A stretch of 64,000 bases of DNA from JALNZF01 sp964447405 (GTDB taxonomy: Bacteria > Nitrospirota > UBA9217): NCBI GenBank assembly GCA_964447405.1, contig CAYUSP010000003.1:696032-760031 (forward strand). Direction: 5' to 3'. Both the position numbers and the translations under genes were made by a program. Position 1 is the stretch's first letter. Every line of letters starts with the position of its first letter. Below the pieces are notes generated by a model. That model had not been told where the DNA came from. It saw only the letters and a program-made list of their open reading frames with translations, and made no database searches. Below, one piece after another: positions 59,615-64,000 of the stretch.

Positions 59615-60046
59615 TCAGTCGCACGAAGTCAGCGTCGTTGGATTGATCACATACCAGACATCTTTCACGCCCTGTCCATTCGTATCGCCAGCAGCTTTAT
59701 CACCTTTGAAATAATAGAGCGGCCAGCCTTTGAATGTGGACTGTTTCTTGCCGTCAGCCCGGGTAAACACGCCAAACTCCTTTGCATCGGATCCCCGCGG
59801 AGCGGCTATCTGGTCGCCGTAATAAATGGGCCAGTTCTCCAGACACGGTCCAGTGCAGGAATTTTTATCCATCTGGTCCTTCTTAAAGTAATACAGCGTC
59901 ATTCCTTTCCCATCAGTCAGGTAATTGCCAATTTTGTCTTTGAGCTTGATCTGCGGCGCGTCGCCCGCCGCTATAGCAAAACCTGCAAGCGTCAGGGTTA
60001 GTACAACCATAATCGATATTATCTTTATTGAATAGCTATTTTTCAT
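59615..60046 (-). CDS. Exported protein with DUF (COG4315/PF03640) repeats
   Basis: 143 residues from ATG 60046. A signal peptide (ending AIA) is followed by two related blocks, GNYLTDGKGMTLYYFKKD...CTGPCLENWPIYY and FGVFTRADGKKQSTFKGWPLYYFKGD, characteristic of the secreted-repeat family. The CTGPC motif is conserved in relatives. Function unknown; many are lipoproteins, but this one has no clear lipobox. Transcription ends at a good hairpin 22 bases past the stop. Confidence 0.82.
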   Translation of the reverse strand: MKNSYSIKIISIMVVLTLTLAGFAIAAGDAPQIKLKDKIGNYLTDGKGMTLYYFKKDQMDKNSCTGPCLENWPIYYGDQIAAPRGSDAKEFGVFTRADGKKQSTFKGWPLYYFKGDKAAGDTNGQGVKDVWYVINPTTLTSCD

Positions 60047-60234
60047 GTTATGCGCCTTTCCCCTGCTTGAAAAAGATTCCATCAGCCAGCCTATATTCAG
60101 GATAGCACGAACCCGTCATTTGTCAAATCAGCCGGATAATACATTTCTTGATAAACATTTTCTGCTGTGTTAATCTTACCGTGTCTTCAATCATAACTCA
60201 TTCGAGTGGTCAGGGCGAGGACGCGGGATTGACC

Positions 60235-60669
60235 ATGATTATTGAAGAATCCATACTGATCAACGCTGATCTCAAGATTATCTGGAAGACCTTTATTAAT
60301 CTCGCTGGCTGGGCAGAATGGAATACGGTCACGCGGGACATCGTTTCAGACTCCGGCATTATCGAGCAGAACGAGCGATTCCGGTTCCGCATTCGGCCCT
60401 ACCTGGTGCCTGTCACGGTCAAGGTGAAGATCGAGGAGGTTGTATCAGGCGAGAAGGTCGTATGGACCGGTGCGGAATTCGGCGTATTCTCCCGGCATGA
60501 GTTCCTTTTCCAACACGAAGAGAATAGTGTGCTGGTCACGAGCCGCGAAACCTTCTGGGGGCTGCCGTTCCTGTTCGGCGGAATAACCTTCCCCGAAGGA
60601 ACAGTCCGGGAACTTACCATCCAAATGCTGAGTGACCTGAAGAAGGCGGCTGAGAAATCTACTCCCTGA
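60235..60669 (+). CDS. SRPBCC / START-like domain protein
   Basis: 144 residues from ATG 60235. It has the helix-grip pattern: IEESILINADLKIIWKTFINLAGWAEWN, central beta strands (VTVKVKIEEVVSGEKVVWTGAEF) and a final long helix (VRELTIQMLSDLKKAAEK). The family binds lipids, polyketides or other hydrophobic ligands in a deep pocket. The exact ligand is unknown. It stands 131 bases before YbgA, separated by a weak inverted repeat. Confidence 0.82.
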   Translation: MIIEESILINADLKIIWKTFINLAGWAEWNTVTRDIVSDSGIIEQNERFRFRIRPYLVPVTVKVKIEEVVSGEKVVWTGAEFGVFSRHEFLFQHEENSVLVTSRETFWGLPFLFGGITFPEGTVRELTIQMLSDLKKAAEKSTP

Positions 60670-60687
60670 AAGGGAAGTTTCTGCCGC

Positions 60688-60747
60688 AGAGATACAAAGG
60701 CAAATCCGGGCACTGATAAAATCCATACCCCTGCATTTTGTATCTCT
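60688..60747. repeat. Short inverted repeat between the SRPBCC and ybgA genes
   Basis: AGAGATACAAA (60688-60698) is exactly complementary to 60737-60747, with a further CCGCAG-type element on each side (60684-60689 and 60765-60772 region). The sequence resembles CCGCAGAGACACAGAG-type interspersed repeats. Confidence 0.5.
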
Positions 60748-60800
60748 CTTTTCTGTGCTTCTGTGCCGCAGTGTCTCTGTAGCTATCCGGGTACTAATCC

Positions 60801-61748
60801 ATGAACAAGATCACCCTCGGCATAAGCTCCTGCCTCCTCGGCAACCCGGTCCGCTACGACGGCGGCCACAAGCTCGACCATTTTTTAAACAACACCCTCG
60901 GCCAGTATGTCCGCTGGATACCGGTCTGCCCCGAGGTGGAATGCGGTCTGCCGGTGCCTCGCGAGGCCATGCATCTGGTCGGCAACCCCAAGGACCCGCG
61001 GCTCGTCACGATCCGGACCCGAGAAGATCATACAACAAAGATGAGGAAGTGGGCCAGGAAGAAGACCGCGGAACTGGCAAAGGATGAGCTCTGCGGATTT
61101 GTATTCAAGAGCCGCTCCCCCAGCTCAGGTATGCGTGGGGTCACGATATACAATAAGGAAGGAAAACCCCATGCAACCGGCTCCGGGCTTTTCGCAAAGG
61201 CCTTTATGGACACCCTCCCCCTGCTGCCGGTGGAAGACGAGGGCAGGCTGCATGACCCGGCTCTCCGCGAGAACTTTATCGAGCGCGTCTTCGCATACCA
61301 ACGCTGGCAGGAGTATATTAAAGAAGACGGATCGCTTGTCGGCCTGGTCGCGTTCCATACGGAACACAAGTACCGCATCATGGCGCACAGCCGGAAACAC
61401 TATTCCGCGCTGGGGGAAATAGTAGCGAGGGTGAAGAACAAGCCGCGGGATGAGCTTCTTGCGAACTACCTCGCAACGCTAATGGAAGGCCTGCGGCACC
61501 TCGCAACGACAAAGAAGAACACGAAGGTCCTTCAGCATATGGCAGGATACTTTAAGGAAAAGCTCTCCTCCAATGAGAAGAAGGAACTGATTGACGTGAT
61601 AACGAGCTATAATGATGGATTGGCGCCTCTTATCGTGCCGATCACCCTGCTTAATCACTATGTCAGGAAATATCAGGAAGCCTGTCTCAGCCAACAGGTC
61701 TATCTGAAGCCACATCCTCTGGAGCTCCGGCTCCGGAACCATGGGTAG
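60801..61748 (+). CDS. YbgA-like protein (DUF523-DUF1722)
   Basis: 315 residues. The first half is DUF523 (LGISSCLLGNPVRYDGGHK, CPEVECGLPVPREAMHLVG) and the second half is DUF1722 (AFHTEHKYRIMAHSRKHY, followed by a helical C-terminus). Escherichia coli YbgA has the DUF1722 part, and full-length fusions are common. Cysteines in the first half may bind metal. Function unknown. The ATG has no clear Shine-Dalgarno. Confidence 0.88.
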   Translation: MNKITLGISSCLLGNPVRYDGGHKLDHFLNNTLGQYVRWIPVCPEVECGLPVPREAMHLVGNPKDPRLVTIRTREDHTTKMRKWARKKTAELAKDELCGFVFKSRSPSSGMRGVTIYNKEGKPHATGSGLFAKAFMDTLPLLPVEDEGRLHDPALRENFIERVFAYQRWQEYIKEDGSLVGLVAFHTEHKYRIMAHSRKHYSALGEIVARVKNKPRDELLANYLATLMEGLRHLATTKKNTKVLQHMAGYFKEKLSSNEKKELIDVITSYNDGLAPLIVPITLLNHYVRKYQEACLSQQVYLKPHPLELRLRNHG

Positions 61749-61855
61749 GAGCGCTGAGCTGTTTCACGGTCTGCGACACAGTCAGGCAACCAATACCACG
61801 GGTGCCTTTCTCACCTTGCGGAGTTAAAATATATGTATCATGAGGAGGTTTCTTT

Positions 61856-62260
61856 ATGACAAAGATTGTCATTACCATTCTGCTCGCCCTGGTACTTCCC
61901 GCTTCCGGATTTGCTGCCGACACCATGCGTGACGGATATTGGGAACTGGTCAGCACCATGGATATACCTGGCATGCCTGTGCCAATGGCGCCGACTACAA
62001 TCAAACACTGCTACACCAAGGAAGATGTCAAGGACCAGAAAAAAACCATCACTACTGACAAGAACTGTACTGTTACCGATTATAAGCAGACCGGCAATAA
62101 GGCTACCTGGAAGATGAAGTGTACCGGCAGGAATGCCGGTGAGTTCAGTGGTGAGACGGTTTACAAGGGGGATGCCTACGATTCAACCATGAAGATGCAG
62201 ACCCCGGGCAGGACCATGAACATGAAGGTCAAGGCAAGGCGGTTGGGAAATTGTCCGTAA
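61856..62260 (+). CDS. DUF3617-type exported protein
   Basis: 134 residues from ATG 61856, preceded by GAGGAGG. The signal peptide ends at about 20 (ASGFAA). The mature part opens DGYWELVSTMDIPGMPVPMAPTTIKHC, typical of DUF3617 proteins, with five cysteines spaced for disulfides. The function is unknown; relatives are small periplasmic proteins. Confidence 0.85.
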   Translation: MTKIVITILLALVLPASGFAADTMRDGYWELVSTMDIPGMPVPMAPTTIKHCYTKEDVKDQKKTITTDKNCTVTDYKQTGNKATWKMKCTGRNAGEFSGETVYKGDAYDSTMKMQTPGRTMNMKVKARRLGNCP

Positions 62261-62369
62261 CGCTCATACGAGAAACCGGAGAGGGCGGTTCGCCAAATCG
62301 CGCTGCAAAGGATCGCAAGGGGTGACAGGATGTCCCCCTCAGTGTATCCTACAACGGGGAGGGGTGGTC

Positions 62370-62720
62370 ATGATTAAGGTTATTTTAAAGAACAGCGAAC
62401 AGATCGAGTTTGAATTAGGTGATGAGAAAAAAGAAATTGACCTTGTTACTCGCTTTCACCATGGGCTTGATGGCAATACGGTGCTGAATTTAAAAACAAA
62501 TAATAAAGAGATGCCTTCTCGTATAAAAGTTTCAGAAATAAAAAACATGCAGCAATTGAAAACCAGGAAAACCGAGACTGGCTCAAATACTCCACTTCAT
62601 GCAACCCATGATTCTAAATTTAAAACACGGGAGGAATATGAGAAGTGGAAAAAGCAGAAGATTGGAGAGACAAAGCATAATTCTTCGCAAAAGAATGCTC
62701 AACAAAGAACCACCAAATGA
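62370..62720 (+). CDS. Small charged protein of unknown function
   Basis: 116 residues from ATG 62370, with a GGGGAGG site 10 bases upstream. The first 60 residues form an alternating beta pattern (MIKVILKNSEQIEFELGDEKKEI). The C-terminal half is very rich in Lys, Glu, Gln and Asn and looks unstructured. The gene is AT-rich compared with its neighbours, which suggests recent acquisition. I recognise no family. Confidence 0.5.
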   Translation: MIKVILKNSEQIEFELGDEKKEIDLVTRFHHGLDGNTVLNLKTNNKEMPSRIKVSEIKNMQQLKTRKTETGSNTPLHATHDSKFKTREEYEKWKKQKIGETKHNSSQKNAQQRTTK

Positions 62721-63142
62721 ACTGCCCGTACTTTTGCATTTCCCATACCATGAAACTAACAAAGTATTAATCTGCATTTTTTCCATCACACAAACACCTT
62801 AACACCCGTATCAGGGCATGTACAGGACTGCCACTGGTGGTAACGCGAATTGGCAACAGCATCCGCGTCCAAGTGAATGCCTGCCACGAACGCGGTAATT
62901 TAATACCTGAGATTGCTTGCTGATCATATGTTGAGCTGCTGTTCAGGTGAAACGTCATTATTACCTTGTTTCTCAAGTACGAACGTTTTAATATCCAAAG
63001 AAGGCACTGCTGCTGTTAACCGATTATAACGTTCTATTTGCTCTTTCGATATTTCCATATGGGAGCCACAAACCGCTGTTACTTGTTATTGCAATCGTTT
63101 CCCTGAATAAATAGTTCGGGAAGATATCACAGGAGGTGCACG
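62721..63142. other. Non-coding stretch before the repeat-rich lipoprotein
   Basis: About 420 AT-rich bases. A minus-strand ORF of about 69 codons (62767-62976) is present but shows no family motif or ribosome site, so I do not call it. The only clear signal is the AGGAGG (63131-63136) for the next gene. Confidence 0.4.
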
Positions 63143-64000
63143 ATGAAGAACAGATCGAACGGTTTCCTTATCGCAGGCATGCTTGCCATGTTGGTTCTGA
63201 CGGGGTGCAAAGGAAGCACCGGAGAAAGCGGACCAGCGGGGATCGGGGTAACCGGGCCAACGGGGACAGCCGGCCCCGCAGGGGCAGCCGGACCTACGAT
63301 GCCGGTGATCCAGAGCATTGCGGTAAGCGGGATTCCCGCCGCGCGGACCGGAACAGTTACTATCAAGGTGAGCGCGCAGAGCGCTGAAGGGCTAGCGCTT
63401 ACCTATGCTTGGACGGTGACAACAGGATGGACCATTGCAAGCGGCAGCGGAACGGACACCGTTACGATCACTGCGCCGAATATGACTCTCGCAAACGGCA
63501 GCGCCACGATCACGGTCACCGATACCCAGAGCAGGAGCGCGGTGGGCACAGCCGCATTGAGCACGCATGATGGAGCGTGGAAAACAGCCGCTCTCATCGA
63601 GAACGATAATGCGGGGAGCGCCTCCAGACCCCAGATCGCTTTTGATCACAATGGAAATGCCATTGCCGTATGGTATCAGTCCGACGGCACACGGAATAAC
63701 ATCTGGGCAAACCGCTATGTTGTTGGTACAGGCTGGGGAACAGCAGGGCTCATCGAGACCGATAATGCGGGCGATGCCCAATATCCCCAGATCGCTTTTG
63801 ATCAGAATGGAAATGCCATTGCCGTGTGGTATCAGTCCGATGGCGCACTGAATAACATCTGGGCGAACCGCTATGTTGTTGGTACGGGCTGGGGAACAGC
63901 AGGGCTCATCGAGACCGATAATACAGGAGATGCCTACAATCCCCAGATCGCTATTGACCCGAATGGAAATGCCATTGCCGTGTGGTATCAGTCCGATGGC
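63143..64000 (+). CDS. Repeat-rich surface lipoprotein with collagen-like segment (runs off the window)
   Basis: From ATG 63143, preceded by AGGAGG, 286 residues are visible with no stop before 64000. The lipobox is LVLTGC. A collagen-like Gly-x-y stretch (GESGPAGIGVTGPTGTAGPAG) comes next, then a PKD/Ig-like beta domain (about 55-145). From codon 151 (63593) a 52-residue (156-bp) repeat begins, with copies starting at 63593, 63749 and 63905 and carrying NGNAIAVWYQSDG and GWGTAG. It may form a propeller or a beta-solenoid on the cell surface. The function is unknown. Confidence 0.88.
   Translation, partial: MKNRSNGFLIAGMLAMLVLTGCKGSTGESGPAGIGVTGPTGTAGPAGAAGPTMPVIQSIAVSGIPAARTGTVTIKVSAQSAEGLALTYAWTVTTGWTIASGSGTDTVTITAPNMTLANGSATITVTDTQSRSAVGTAALSTHDGAWKTAALIENDNAGSASRPQIAFDHNGNAIAVWYQSDGTRNNIWANRYVVGTGWGTAGLIETDNAGDAQYPQIAFDQNGNAIAVWYQSDGALNNIWANRYVVGTGWGTAGLIETDNTGDAYNPQIAIDPNGNAIAVWYQSDG
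63593..64000 (+). repeat. Tandem 156-bp coding repeats
   Basis: Three copies (the last cut by the window end) start at 63593, 63749 and 63905. They are nearly identical in DNA, including synonymous positions, so the array is young or kept uniform by recombination. Confidence 0.9.

Noticed and set aside
62767..62976. Minus-strand ORF of about 69 codons in the gap before the lipoprotein
   Set aside because: No ribosome site, no motif and mixed composition; more likely chance.
63593..64000. Repeat array considered as CRISPR
   Set aside because: Units are 156 bp, in frame and coding; there are no spacers and no cas genes.

Overview
The window looks like chromosomal DNA of a Gram-negative (diderm), menaquinone-using bacterium. 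It carries type II secretion genes, a porin and other outer-membrane barrels, a Lol/Mac-type ABC exporter, lipoproteins, c-type cytochromes and two genes of the futalosine menaquinone pathway. Gene content and style (gsp genes near aroC-aroK-aroB, fchA-folD, large two-component loci, many small intergenic inverted repeats) suggest Nitrospirota or Desulfobacterota. That placement is an inference, because no rRNA or clear phylogenetic marker was compared. No tRNA, rRNA, CRISPR array, integrase or complete insertion sequence was recognised.

Layout. 1-3440: gspE (partial), gspD and gspC on the minus strand, behind a consensus sigma-70 promoter with a perfect 14-bp palindrome at its -35. 3507-7782: a small DUF4177-type gene with a GATase, divergent from a muropeptide-recycling pair (NamZ-like muramidase plus a MurU-AmgK fusion). 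7771-13568: small coiled-coil gene, GxxExxY cassette, CCA-adding enzyme, DUF4145 gene and aroB/aroK/aroC. 13797-18942: PPC/DUF296 gene, mqnB, mqnD, lemA with an M48 protease, and a MoaD-MoaE fusion. 19064-25386: MerR regulator with ccdA, fchA with folD, porin, a membrane protein, and a four-helix-bundle cassette. 25426-34686: a six-gene signalling locus (histidine kinase, PhnD-like binding lipoprotein, heme-c sensor that has lost its phospho-acceptor His, REC-GAF-HD-GYP, PAS kinase, NtrC-type regulator) behind its own promoter. 34914-38477: nitrilase-family hydrolase and secA. 39014-50473: GC-rich stress/ion region (katG, interrupted methyltransferase, two cytochromes, TMEM175-like channel, dioxygenase-like protein, YHS, PGPGW and PsiE proteins, P-type ATPase, barrel protein). 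50761-55174: MacA/LolCDE-like exporter. 55300-62720: a mixed set including a CarF/Kua-type lipid desaturase, dCTP deaminase and YbgA. 63143-64000: start of a repeat-rich surface lipoprotein.

Two window-wide signals stand out. First, at least nine intergenic inverted repeats are present. Most lie between genes that would otherwise form one operon. Two of them enclose a single small gene (GxxExxY; four-helix bundle). Second, at least three genes have a consensus promoter whose -10 ends 7-8 bases before the ATG, which predicts leaderless mRNAs. Coherent functional units include NamZ with MurU-AmgK (cell-wall sugar recycling), FchA with a FolD that lacks the usual cyclohydrolase residues (folate C1 metabolism), LemA with M48, and the six-gene signalling locus.
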